From the NCBI GenBank assembly GCA_016716135.1, contig JADJWX010000002.1, positions 372,001 through 436,000 of the forward strand: 64,000 nucleotides of DNA, in the 5' to 3' direction. Made by a program: the position numbers and the translations under genes. Below are positions 8,879-18,300 of this stretch, piece by piece; position 1 is the first letter of the stretch; the number at the start of each line of letters is the position of its first letter. The stretch is from Lewinellaceae bacterium (lineage in GTDB: Bacteria; Bacteroidota; Bacteroidia; Chitinophagales; Saprospiraceae). The notes below the pieces were generated by a model, which was not told the origin of the DNA, did not search any database, and saw nothing but the letters and a program-made list of their open reading frames with translations.

Positions 8879-8906
8879 GGAAACGTTTTGCGCAATAAAC
8901 GTTTCC
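8879..8906. promoter_or_regulatory. Probable TetR operator (10-8-10 palindrome)
   Basis: GGAAACGTTT and AAACGTTTCC form a perfect 10-bp inverted repeat with an 8-bp spacer. It sits between the predicted promoter (8974-9003) and the tetR start (8861), so bound repressor would block elongation or initiation. Size and symmetry fit a TetR dimer pair. Confidence 0.75.
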
Positions 8907-8973
8907 TGGAGGCAAGGCTTTTTTCGACGAATGCGAATAAAGTTTCAATGAACGCGCCCTTTTTGCCGCCGGG

Positions 8974-9003
8974 CAAAATTATTGACGCCGAATATTCCAC
9001 AAA
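8974..9003 (-). promoter_or_regulatory. Promoter of the tetR-tolC-MFP-RND operon
   Basis: On the minus strand a TTTG box (9003-9000) is followed after 18 bp by TAATTTTG (8981-8974), a full match to TAnnTTTG. Transcription would start near 8967, giving a leader of about 105 bases that contains the operator palindrome. Confidence 0.65.
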
Positions 9004-9006
9004 CGT

Positions 9007-9302
9007 TGCATTTTTGGAATTGGTTCTGATGGAGGTTGTATTCTGTGCAATTTTGTGAAATTTAATTTTACGGACGTTTTATGTCCGCCTTTGTGTTAAA
9101 TTTTCAACATTCAAAATACACCCGCTGCCCGGCCCGTTTCCTTCCTGTTTGTTACGCCAATTTGAACTTTCCGGAAATTTTTAAATCCTTTTTGCTGCGC
9201 CGGCCGAATGTAGTGGCCGGACTTCCCGCCCATCCCGATTTTATAGTTTATCCCACCGTACGGTAATCTTTTTTACACGGAATTACTAAACACACAACGG
9301 AC
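9007..9302. other. Intergenic region between divergent tetR operon and gldN paralog
   Basis: The stretch is AT-rich and carries the upstream side of the tetR promoter and presumably the promoter of the gldN paralog. I found no full TAnnTTTG match for the plus strand here. The sequence TAATCTTTTTTAC near 9264 is the nearest candidate. A 61-codon open frame (9081-9266) has no recognisable features. Confidence 0.4.
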
Positions 9303-10181
9303 ATGAATCTCCTGCTTTTCATGCCTGCCGGGCGCCTGTGCGCCTGTGCCGGCACCCTGCTGCTGCTCGCCAATTTGGCCAGAGCCCAACCCACCGAAGC
9401 CTCCGACCCTGTGCCGGAAGAACCCCACGGGATTTCCCTCGATGATTTTACGAACCGGAATGTCGTGACTGACCGGCCCTTGCTGGCCTACCAGCCCATT
9501 CGTGAAAGCGATATCCTGTGGGAAACCCGAATGTGGCGCATCATCGATATCCGGGAAAAAATGAACCTGCCGTTTGCCTTCCCGGAAGCGCCGCTGGCCC
9601 AAATTCTGGGTGCAGCGGCGCTCTCCGGAAACCTGACGGTGTACGACCCGGCCGACGACAAGTTCTCCCATCCGATGCGCTCTGCCGAACTGCAAGCGGC
9701 ACTTTTTCGCACCGATTCCATTATTACGATTGATGTGGAAACCGGCATGGAGCAACTTCGAATTGTACAACAGGCGCCCGACTGGAACGCCGTCAAGCGA
9801 TTTCGCCTGAAGGAAGCCTGGTTTTTCGACGCGAAGACCAGTACGCTCCGCTTTCGCATTCTCGGTATTGCGCCGATGATCAATGTGACCAATGCGCAAG
9901 GCGATTTCCTGTACGAGCGACCACTTTTCTGGGTGCATTACTCCAGTGCCCGGCCGGTGCTGGCACGCCAAAAAGCCTATACGCACGGGAACAACCTGGC
10001 CGCCACGACTACCTGGGAGGATGTTTTTGAAATGCGCTATTTCGCCTCCACGGTGTACAAGGAAAACAACCTTTACGACAGGCGTATCGAAGATTACCTT
10101 ACCGGGGTGGATGCGCTGTACGAAGCCGGAAAGATCAACGATGCACTGTTTAACCGCGAGCAGGATGTCTGGGCCTGGTGA
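9303..10181 (+). CDS. GldN/PorN-family type IX secretion protein, paralog outside the gld cluster
   Basis: The 292-residue protein has a signal peptide (cleavage near LARAQ) and is collinear with the gldN product at 57516-58391. Shared blocks are LAYQPIRESDI, REKMNLPFA, DWNAVKRFRLKEAWFFD, RILGIAPMI, WEDVFEMRYFAS and YDRRIEDYLTGVDALYE. GldN/PorN is a periplasmic partner of GldK/PorK in the T9SS ring. Flavobacterium johnsoniae has a second copy, GldO, beside GldN. Here the second copy stands alone about 47 kb away and ends in an intrinsic terminator. It may replace GldN in a variant ring or under other conditions (inference). Confidence 0.9.
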   Translation: MNLLLFMPAGRLCACAGTLLLLANLARAQPTEASDPVPEEPHGISLDDFTNRNVVTDRPLLAYQPIRESDILWETRMWRIIDIREKMNLPFAFPEAPLAQILGAAALSGNLTVYDPADDKFSHPMRSAELQAALFRTDSIITIDVETGMEQLRIVQQAPDWNAVKRFRLKEAWFFDAKTSTLRFRILGIAPMINVTNAQGDFLYERPLFWVHYSSARPVLARQKAYTHGNNLAATTTWEDVFEMRYFASTVYKENNLYDRRIEDYLTGVDALYEAGKINDALFNREQDVWAW

Positions 10182-10278
10182 GTACCCCGGGCTTTTAACC
10201 CGCTAAAAAATACAGTTTGACAAATCCCTTCGAAAAAGCCAATAGTGTCTGTGGAGACCAAAATTGGACACAAAAACG

Positions 10279-10310
10279 AACGGGGCCGCTGTAAAGTAGC
10301 CCCGTTTTTT
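10279..10310 (+). terminator. Intrinsic terminator after the gldN paralog
   Basis: AACGGGGC pairs with GCCCCGTT across a 12-base loop and is followed by a run of six T. It lies about 100 bp after the gldN-paralog stop. Confidence 0.75.
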
Positions 10311-10381
10311 GTGGATGCGGGTGTTCCAAAAGTGCTTTTGTGCAATAGCCCGCTTTAGATTTTTTTACCGGTAAAACAAAC

Positions 10382-12451
10382 TCACGGTGTCCGTACCGCC
10401 GAACCCACCTTGCGCACCTTTACTTCGATGCGGTTGTTCAGTTCATGTTCGGCGTCGGCGCATTGCACCCCGTCGGCGCAGCGGTTGCGGAGTTCCTTTT
10501 CGCCTTTTCCGAAGGCATTGATCCGTTTGCCCTCGATGCCTTTGTAAGCCAGGTACGTTTTGGCATTTTTAGCGCGCTCGTCGGAAAGGACCTGGTTGGA
10601 TTTGTCGTCGCCACGGCTATCGGTATGCACCGCGAGGTCGATCTCCATTTCCGGGTAGCGTTGCATTAGTTCCACGATGGCGTCGAGGTGGCGTACCGCG
10701 CTTTGATTGAGCGTGGACTTGCCCGGCTCGAAACGGATTTTATCCATCGTGATTATGTAGCCGTCTTGCAGCGGGCGGGCAAGCATGGCTTCTTCTTTCT
10801 GGGCGTCGGTACCTACGACGGCGGCACTAAGTTCAACCGGCTCCAGGCGAATGGAATTGCTGACCGATTTGCTGCGTTTGGCCTCCACTTTCATGGAGTT
10901 GCTCCGGAAACCTTCGCGTTTCACCTGGAGCAGGTATTCGCCTTCCAGGGGCAGGCATAGGTTGTACTCGCCGTTGATATCGGTGTGGTAGGTCAGTTGC
11001 TGGTTGCTTTCGAGGTGGGTGAAAATCAGGGTAGCATTGGCAATCCGGGTGTTGAACTTATCGGTACTCACGATGCCGGTCATGCGGTGGCAAATTGCTT
11101 CTTCGAACAAGGCCAGTGTAATGGCGCCGCCCTTGTCGGGTTGGACGGAGTACAAGCGCTCGGCCGTTTGGTAGCCGTCGAAACTGGCCAAAATCAGGTA
11201 ACTCCGGAACATGGCAAAATTCCCGTACGAAACCCCGGCCTGGTTGGTGTAATCATCCGGATTCCCCAGTTCATCGGCATTTTTGCGCACCAGGCGCAAA
11301 CTGAGCGAGTTGGGCGACTCCGGCGTGGGCGCCATGTCCACTTCGTAAAAATCATTTTTGGAAGACAAAAACCCATCGTCGGTCGGCTCCAAAATCCGGA
11401 TGGCGGCGCCGGGGATCGGCGTGCCGGAACGCCCGTCGGTGACCACGATCTCCACACGCTGGGTAGGCGCCTTCTCCACGCCCTGAATGCCGTTTGGTAC
11501 GGTGAAACTGTAAATGTCCGTCAGGCCGTGCCCGCCTTCGCGGTTGCTGGTGAAAAATCCCTTGGTGCCGTCCTTGTTCAGGATCATGGACAGGTCGTCG
11601 CTGGGCGAGTTGAAGGGTTCGTTCAGGTTGACAACGCCTTCGGCGATGTTGTCGAGGTTGACGTAGAACATGTCCAACCCGCCCAGCGAGTGGTGCCCGC
11701 TGGAGCTGAACAACAGTGTTTTCCCGCCAAACGTGATGAACGGGAACAATTCATTTTTATCGGTATTGATCTCCGGCCCGAGGTTGACCGGCGCACTCCA
11801 GTTGGCGCCGTCGTACTCGCTGACGTACAAATCGAAGCCGCCATAGCCGCCCGGCATGTCGGAGGTGAAATACAATTTCGTCCCGTCAACGCTCAGGCTG
11901 GGATGCATGCAGGAATAGCTGTCTTCGTTAAACGGCAGTTCTTTGATTTCGTCCCAATCGTATCGGGCATAGCGCGCCTGGTAAATTTTCATATTCACCT
12001 TTCCGCTGGCATCGGCCTTTTGCACGCCTTTGTAGCTGTTGTTGCGGGTAAAAAAAATGTACTTCTTGTCGCGGCTGAATGTGGCCTGCCCTTCGTTCAA
12101 ATTGGAATTGAGCTCTGCTGAAAACTCCGAGGGCGGCAGGGGCTCTTCATTGCCGTCGAGCAAGGCAAAAAACATATCGAAGGATTTGCGTTCGCTATGC
12201 TTTTTGGCTGCCGGCCCGGGCGTGCTGCTGTTCGACAGGTACACAATCCCTTCGCCGTAATAGATCGGGCTGAAATCCATGCCTGCACCGTTGATCGCAG
12301 CGGCATTGCGGATCACGGGCGGCTGAATGATGTCTTTTTCGCGGTAGCGGTCTTTAGACTTGCTTTTGGAAGATTGTTGGGCGCTCAGTCCGGCCGGACC
12401 AAGCAGAAACATCAGGAGGGGGGGGAGGAGGATTAGAAACTTTTTTATCAT
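10382..12451 (-). CDS. OmpA-family protein with PD40 propeller and carboxypeptidase-like domains (PorE-like)
   Basis: The 689-residue protein has a signal peptide (LGPAGLSAQQ), then WD40-like PD40 beta-propeller repeats at about 50-335 (LYFTSDMPGGYGGFDLY, GFFTSNREGGHGLTDIY). Carboxypeptidase-regulatory-like folds follow at about 345-545, and a C-terminal OmpA peptidoglycan-binding domain at about 570-685 (AVHTDSRGDD, LSDERAKNAKTYL, NNRIEVKV). This matches the architecture of Porphyromonas PorE except that no TPR region is visible. It is the last gene after the giant adhesin and the SprF-like gene. It probably ties the outer-membrane T9SS apparatus to peptidoglycan. Confidence 0.88.
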   Translation of the reverse strand: MIKKFLILLPPLLMFLLGPAGLSAQQSSKSKSKDRYREKDIIQPPVIRNAAAINGAGMDFSPIYYGEGIVYLSNSSTPGPAAKKHSERKSFDMFFALLDGNEEPLPPSEFSAELNSNLNEGQATFSRDKKYIFFTRNNSYKGVQKADASGKVNMKIYQARYARYDWDEIKELPFNEDSYSCMHPSLSVDGTKLYFTSDMPGGYGGFDLYVSEYDGANWSAPVNLGPEINTDKNELFPFITFGGKTLLFSSSGHHSLGGLDMFYVNLDNIAEGVVNLNEPFNSPSDDLSMILNKDGTKGFFTSNREGGHGLTDIYSFTVPNGIQGVEKAPTQRVEIVVTDGRSGTPIPGAAIRILEPTDDGFLSSKNDFYEVDMAPTPESPNSLSLRLVRKNADELGNPDDYTNQAGVSYGNFAMFRSYLILASFDGYQTAERLYSVQPDKGGAITLALFEEAICHRMTGIVSTDKFNTRIANATLIFTHLESNQQLTYHTDINGEYNLCLPLEGEYLLQVKREGFRSNSMKVEAKRSKSVSNSIRLEPVELSAAVVGTDAQKEEAMLARPLQDGYIITMDKIRFEPGKSTLNQSAVRHLDAIVELMQRYPEMEIDLAVHTDSRGDDKSNQVLSDERAKNAKTYLAYKGIEGKRINAFGKGEKELRNRCADGVQCADAEHELNNRIEVKVRKVGSAVRTP

Positions 12452-12506
12452 ACTTCGTTTAGTGTTTGAACGTTGCCAAAACGCTGTTTTCCAAGTAAAA
12501 ATTGCC

Positions 12507-13637
12507 TTAATATGAAAGCCCGGGAATACCGGTCCCGATATCGCCGCTGCCTTCGGGCGGGTTGATGTACCAGCGCACCACGGCCTCTACCGAACCGTTG
12601 TTGAATTTGCGCAGGCGGGTGAGGCCAATGTCGTACGACAGGCAAAAGAACAGGTTGTTGGTGGCCTGTATGCCGGCGAGCGCGCCGATGCTTTCCCCGG
12701 CGCCGTTGGTGTCGCCCCCGGCGCGATAACTGAGCCCGGTGTAAAATTTTTGCCGGATCGCGAACATGGTGTTCAACTCGGCTTCAAACGGAGCGTTTTG
12801 GGCGTATTTCAGCAGCATTTGCGGGATCAATTGCAAGGCGTCTTCCTTCAGATTGAAGGTCAGCCCGCCCATGGCATTCAGGTGAAACACCTCGCGCGAC
12901 AGCACCCCGCCGTTTTCCGAAAAATCGATGTTGTTCGGAAAAATACGCGGTACCGCCACCCCGGCAAACCAACCCTTGTCGGGATTGGTGTAGTACACGC
13001 CTGCCCCGAAATTGACGATCCATTTGCTGCGCGGTTCGTTCGGTATGGCCACATCGGTGCCGGCCGGGGTGGGGCTGTACAGCCGGCTGTCGTTCCAGTT
13101 TTGCCAGAAATTGCGCACGCTGGGCTGAAGGCCGATGCAGAGGTGGCCAAGCCGCATCGGTATCCGGTAGGCGTAGATCAGGTCGAGGGTGACGGTCCGG
13201 CTAATGCCGATACTCGAGCGGTTCAGGTTGGCGCCGATGCCCAGGCGCTCGTTGAGCAGGGGTTGGTGGTAGGAAATCAGTTGCGTATTCGGCGCGCCGT
13301 CGAGGCCCATCCACTGGTTGCGGTAGATTGCCGTCACCACGGGCGAAACAAAGTTTCCGGCGGAGGCGGGGTTGTACGCCAGTTTGTTGAACATAAACTG
13401 GGTGTACATGGGCTCTTGCTGGGCCTGGGCAGTTTGGGTGAACAGGCAGAGGAGGAGCAGGGTTATCAACCCCACCCCTAACCCCTCCCCCCGAGGGGAG
13501 GGGGATATGCCCTCACTCCGATATTTGATTCCGTTTTTAGAAACAAACGCCAGGGCGGAATCAAGCCCCCCTCCCCTCGGGGGGATGGGATGGGGGTGGG
13601 GTTGATATGCATTCGTAAAAAAAACAGCCATAGACAA
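12507..13637 (-). CDS. PorP/SprF-family type IX secretion outer membrane protein
   Basis: The mature part begins QQEPMYTQFMFNKLAYNPAS, the typical PorP/SprF start, and continues as an outer-membrane beta-barrel of about 300 residues ending in GTGIPGLSY. The start is unusual. The only in-frame ATG codons (13637, 13631) lie before a 141-bp palindromic repeat that is read through in frame, which puts about 50 repeat-encoded residues ahead of the hydrophobic signal-peptide core (LITLLLLCLFTQTAQA). A TTG at 13469 or a GTG at 13475 would give a short signal peptide without a charged n-region. The gene lies 31 bp after the giant adhesin gene. SprF-type proteins are needed for export of adhesins with type B C-terminal domains. 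Confidence 0.88.
   Translation of the reverse strand: MSMAVFFTNAYQPHPHPIPPRGGGLDSALAFVSKNGIKYRSEGISPSPRGEGLGVGLITLLLLCLFTQTAQAQQEPMYTQFMFNKLAYNPASAGNFVSPVVTAIYRNQWMGLDGAPNTQLISYHQPLLNERLGIGANLNRSSIGISRTVTLDLIYAYRIPMRLGHLCIGLQPSVRNFWQNWNDSRLYSPTPAGTDVAIPNEPRSKWIVNFGAGVYYTNPDKGWFAGVAVPRIFPNNIDFSENGGVLSREVFHLNAMGGLTFNLKEDALQLIPQMLLKYAQNAPFEAELNTMFAIRQKFYTGLSYRAGGDTNGAGESIGALAGIQATNNLFFCLSYDIGLTRLRKFNNGSVEAVVRWYINPPEGSGDIGTGIPGLSY
13466..13606. repeat. GC-rich double inverted repeat (copy 2), inside the SprF-like signal-peptide region
   Basis: Left arm 13466-13504 and right arm 13565-13606 are imperfect reverse complements built on the same CCCCACCCC...CCCCTCCCC pattern as the element at 5471-5589. 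The spacer again begins with TGCCCTC near the left arm. The length of 141 bases is a multiple of three, and no stop occurs in the sprF frame. Confidence 0.85.
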
Positions 13638-13668
13638 GGGGATAATTGCTGGTTTACAAAAAATCGGT

Positions 13669-15342
13669 TTAGCGCTGAATGATTAAAAATCCTGTGCGCG
13701 GCGTCGTCTCCGCGGGCAGTTTCACCACGTAGAAATACGTGCCTGCCGGCAAATCCTGCCCGTTGTAGGTACCTTCCCAATCGTTGTTGTAGGGCTGGGC
13801 GTGGAAAACCTGGTCGCCCCATTGGTTGAAAATGGTGACTTCGTTTTTCGGCACTTCCTCGCCGTTGTTCAGGCAGTAGAACGGAATGACAAAAATGTCG
13901 TTGGCGCCGTCGCCGTTGGGCGTGATGATGGTCGGAATGCGGCATTCCCCGGCCTCTTCCACCTGGAAAAACAAGGTGGCCATACTGCAGGGGCAGGCGG
14001 GGTTGAGGTTGCAGAGCTCATAGATCAGCTTGTCCGTTCCGGCAAAAGTCAGGTTGGGCAGGTAGGAAAATGTGCCCTTGCTCGGCTCCGACCAGGTGCC
14101 GTGTTTCGGCGCTTCCAGCACCCGCACGGTGAATTGCGGCGGCACGATGTCGTTTTGCAGGACGTTGTATTGTATTTGCTGGCCAAAAGCCACCACAATA
14201 CTGTCTTCAAAGGCCGTCGGTTCCAGGTCGTAAAACACCACCACGGTGTCGCGCGACAGATCGCCGCATAGCCCGCCGTTCGTTTCCCATTTAAAGCGGT
14301 TGGCGCCGTATTGCAGGTCGCAGACGACCGTTGTCGGCAGGTTCGGACTGTTGATCACGATATCCGGATTGGCGCCGGCATCCAGATAGGTCCACTTGCC
14401 CGTTTCGAAGGGTTCCAGGCTGGTTGCCGTCAGCAAGGCGCAGGAGTCGGTGATGCACAGGTTTTGGTCTTGCCCGGCAAAGGGAATATTGCCGATCGTA
14501 TGCACCGTCACCGTTGCCGTGTCGGCAGGGCAACCGGCTACTTTGAGTATCCAGTGGAAAAAGAAGGTGTTGGCATTGCTGGGCAGGTTGCGCACCTGTG
14601 TGATCGGCGTGTTTGCATTTTCAAAAACTATAGGCGGTTGAAACAGCGTCTGGCCCAAAGGCTGCCGCCAGAACCCGGCGATATTTTGGCCCTGTTGGGC
14701 GCACAACTCCACGCTGTCGGCAAAACAGGTCACGATCCGGTCTATGCAGACGACGGCATTTTCAAACATGTTTACCGAAACCTGCACCGTATCGCGGCTA
14801 AAGTTTTTGCAGGAGCCGTTTGACAGCGACCACATGAATTTGTACGCATTACCGGCAATACTGCCGACTACCTGGCTGCTGTCCTGCGCAGGGTTGACAA
14901 TGGTTACCGGTGGTCCGCTGAGCTGCGACCACACGCCGGTGGCCAGTCCGGCAGGCATGGGCGCCGTGGCCTGAAGCCGGTAGGGGAAAGCATCGCAGGC
15001 GGGCATATCCAGGCCGGCAAATGCCGTGATATTCGGGATGGTATCCAGCGTTACTGCTACCGGCGCCGAAGCCAGGGAGGCACAGCCGTTGAGCGTTGCC
15101 CGCACGTAGAAGTAGTTCTGGCCGGGCATCAGGCCGGAAAGGTCGGTGAGGGTAAAATTCAGCGGGAAGCCCGGCGGCCCGAGCGGGGCCATGGTCGTTT
15201 GGTTGTACCAGGTGTATTGCGCGCCGGTGGTTGCCGTGGCCGGCGCGATTTTGAAGGTCAGGCTTTGTCCGGCCTGGTCGAGGCAGGCGGGCGCCACCGG
15301 CAAAATTGTCGGCGCCGGGGGGCGGTTGCGGATTTCACACAA
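13669..15342 (-). CDS. Giant surface protein, C-terminal part with type B T9SS domain (gliding motility-associated, CHU_C)
   Basis: This 557-codon stretch is in the same frame as the upstream 2084-codon stretch and is separated from it only by one TGA codon (15351-15349). The first codon here is TTG and there is no signal peptide, so it is surely the C-terminal portion of the same gene and not an independent start. It contains Ig/PKD-like repeats, a region with the pattern AFEDSIVVAFGQQIQYNVLQ, and a C-terminal block ITPNGDGANDIFVIPFY with VTIFNQWGDQVF and LPAGTYFYVVKL. That block is the CHU_C/type B sorting domain that directs T9SS export and depends on SprF. A sprF-like gene follows directly. 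Confidence 0.85.
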   Translation of the reverse strand: MCEIRNRPPAPTILPVAPACLDQAGQSLTFKIAPATATTGAQYTWYNQTTMAPLGPPGFPLNFTLTDLSGLMPGQNYFYVRATLNGCASLASAPVAVTLDTIPNITAFAGLDMPACDAFPYRLQATAPMPAGLATGVWSQLSGPPVTIVNPAQDSSQVVGSIAGNAYKFMWSLSNGSCKNFSRDTVQVSVNMFENAVVCIDRIVTCFADSVELCAQQGQNIAGFWRQPLGQTLFQPPIVFENANTPITQVRNLPSNANTFFFHWILKVAGCPADTATVTVHTIGNIPFAGQDQNLCITDSCALLTATSLEPFETGKWTYLDAGANPDIVINSPNLPTTVVCDLQYGANRFKWETNGGLCGDLSRDTVVVFYDLEPTAFEDSIVVAFGQQIQYNVLQNDIVPPQFTVRVLEAPKHGTWSEPSKGTFSYLPNLTFAGTDKLIYELCNLNPACPCSMATLFFQVEEAGECRIPTIITPNGDGANDIFVIPFYCLNNGEEVPKNEVTIFNQWGDQVFHAQPYNNDWEGTYNGQDLPAGTYFYVVKLPAETTPRTGFLIIQR

Positions 15343-15348
15343 ACTCCT

Positions 15349-18300
15349 TCACCGGCGGGGAACACAGCCGTTTACGGTGGCAATTACGCTGTAACAGCCC
15401 TGGTGCGTGGCCTTGTTGGCTTGTGGAATAAACGGGTCGCGAACGCTGGAGGTAAAGCCCGACGGGCCGGTCCAACTGTATGTTGCGCCCGGGATCGGAC
15501 CGGCAAACAATCGCAAGGTATCCCCCGCGCATACCGGCGAGTTCGAGCTGGTTGCCGGAGCAGGCGGGATCGGGTAAACGTTCACCGTCACCTTGGCGGA
15601 AGCCGCCGACGCGCAGTCGCCATTTTTTACAATTAAAAAATAATCGCCGGAATCTTGCAAACCCGTAATCGGAATGGTCAGCTTCGATTGTGCCTGCAGG
15701 ATAATTCCGTTTGGCGTATGCCATTCAAACAAGACATTACTGCCGTAGGCATTGGCATTCAAAATGGAAATATTGAGCGGGCTGCCGACACACAGCGACT
15801 GGTCGCCGCCCATTAGTGGTGTTTCCGGCTGTGCTTTTACGTTTATGGTTGTCGATCCCTGGTTGGAAATACAACCTTTGGAGTCTTTGACGACCAGGTT
15901 GTACGTGCCGTTGTCGCCGGTACAAACTTTTGGAATGACGGGTTCCGGCAGTGTTGATTGAAAGTTGTTGGGTCCGCTCCAGGTGTACATGAGCGGTCCG
16001 TTTTGGGTAAAAATAGTTGCTTGCAAAATGGCGTCGGTGGCACAGTCGACACAATCGGGCGCCGTGTTGGTCACGGAGGTGACTTCCGGGGGCACGATTA
16101 CATTCACCGGCACCGTGGCCACATTCGTGCAACCAAACCCGGTGCTCACGGTAACCAGGTAATTGCCGCTGGCCGGCATGTTGGTGCTTACCTCGGCGCC
16201 GATCATCATAAAGCCATTCGGCCCGCTCCATTCATAGGTGACACCCGATGCGGTAGAACTGGCGGTCAAATTCAGGGTTGTGCCCTGGCAGATTGGCGAG
16301 TTGGAGGTTGCCGACAAATTCGGAAAAGCCTGCACCTGCACGAGTTTACCATCGGAAAAATCGGACACACAGTTATTCTGCATCACTTGCAACACCCAAA
16401 GCCCGGAGTCGGCCAGCGTAGCATTCGGGATCAGCAGGGTATTGATCGGCGTGGTGTCTTTCGGTGTAAACTGGGCAAACCAGTAGTAGGCGCTGGCGGT
16501 GGGGATATTGGTACAAGTCAGTTGAATGGTATCGCCCTGGCACACCGAGGTGATCCCGGTGATGACCGGTTTCGGAGGCTTGGGCCGAACTGTCACCTGT
16601 ACTGTTGCCGGAAGGGAAGCGCAGCCATTTTCGGAAATTACCAGGGTGTAATTGCCGGCATGCGTGCTTTGTTGTGCACAGCTGGTAACCAGCGGGTATT
16701 GGGCCGTACTGCTAAAACCGCCCGGACCGCTCCATGCATACGTAATGCCAGGGCCTTGGACCGGTGTGCCCAGGGTGATCGTTTCACAGGTGCAAACCGA
16801 AACAGCAGCGTTGTCTACCGTCGCTGTCGGGCGTTGCTGAACCGTTACCGGAATGACATCCGAAGGCAGGGAGGTGCAGCCGTCGGCGGCCACTTTTACA
16901 TAAAACTGATACATCCCGGGCGCCAGGTTGGGTACCTGAAACATCGGGATAGCGGTCGTTCCCAGCAAAGTCGGATTTGCCGGTGTGCCGGAAAACCAGG
17001 AATACGTGACGACTGTGCCGCCAAATTGCTGTACCGTCAGCGTGAGGGTTGCCCCCTGACAGATCAACGACGGCACATTTTGAAACGCCGGTTGATTAGG
17101 CAGGTTGGTGAGGTCCAGCAGAACGTTTCCGGTCGACATACAACCTGTCGGGCCGGTTACTTTAACGGTGTACGTGCCTTCATTGGCGTTGGTCGTGTTT
17201 GGTATGATCGGGTTGGGATTCATCGAAATGAAACCATTCGGCCCCGTCCACATATAGGTATACCCGGTTGGTGGAACCGGCGCCGGCGGATTGGCGAACA
17301 ATTGCACCGAACCACCTTCACAAACGCCTGGCGTAACCGTCGGATTTGGCGAAACGGTTTGCACTTGCACGGCGGCCGTACAGGTCGAGGAGTTGCCGGA
17401 GGTGTCGGTTACAGTCAGCGTAACAGTGTAAATATTGTTCGGCGGGGTCGCCATATTGCAGGTAAACGTCGTTTGCGAAGCCTGCAAAATCAGGTTTGTC
17501 CCGGAACAATTGTCCAAACTTCCGCCATTGATCTCCTGCGGTTGCAGGGTGTAGTTGACCGTACCGGAGGGGTTGGTGAAAATGGTGATCGGCTGGCATG
17601 CAGCCACCGGCGGAACAGTGTCGAGGATTGTAATTGGAAATGTAGCCGTACCGGCGTTTCCACTATTGTCCAAAACCCGGTAAAACCCGGTGTAGCTGCC
17701 CGGTGGCAGCGAAACGCTGGTTTGGTTGCCGGTGAGTTGTCCGGCCTGAATGATTTGTGCGCCCTTGCGAATTTCAAAATCCACCTGGGCGACATTGTAT
17801 TGCAATACTGCTTCAAGCGTGCTGACACCGTCAAAATTACCTGCGTTCAACGGCATGCAGGGGCTGATAAAGTCGGTGTAATTCACTACGTCGCGGTTGG
17901 CTTCCAGCAGAAAACTGGCAACGCCGTTCGCCGCCCAGTTGTTGATTTGCGCTGCCGTCACCGGAATGACGGTTTCGTGCTCAACACTGCACTCTCCCGA
18001 TGCAGAAATCGTCGTGGTGGAAAGGAACATGCCCAGTTCATCGAGCACCCGGAAAAATTCGCCGGTATTCCCGTTGTCGCCTTTGTGGCGGATGGTCAGT
18101 ACGCCGTCGGTCACGGCATTCGCCAAAATGCCGGGTATATTTAAAATAGCGTTTTTAGGCACCAGACCGGCGTTCGGATCGGATTCGAATTGTACGGGTT
18201 GTACCCCCGACGATTTGTTGATATCGGTGGGGAAACTGCAATTTTCCTGCAAACCCGGAAAAGGCAGTACAACCGCAGCAGTACAGGAAACAGCTTCGAC

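Noticed and set aside
9081..9266. 61-codon open frame upstream of the gldN paralog
   Set aside because: No domain and no promoter or coupling to the next gene. It lies in an AT-rich regulatory gap.
15958..18144. 728-codon open frame on the plus strand opposite the giant adhesin
   Set aside because: It mirrors the repeat structure of the adhesin gene, is rich in Arg, Gly and Cys, and has no recognisable domain or signal peptide.
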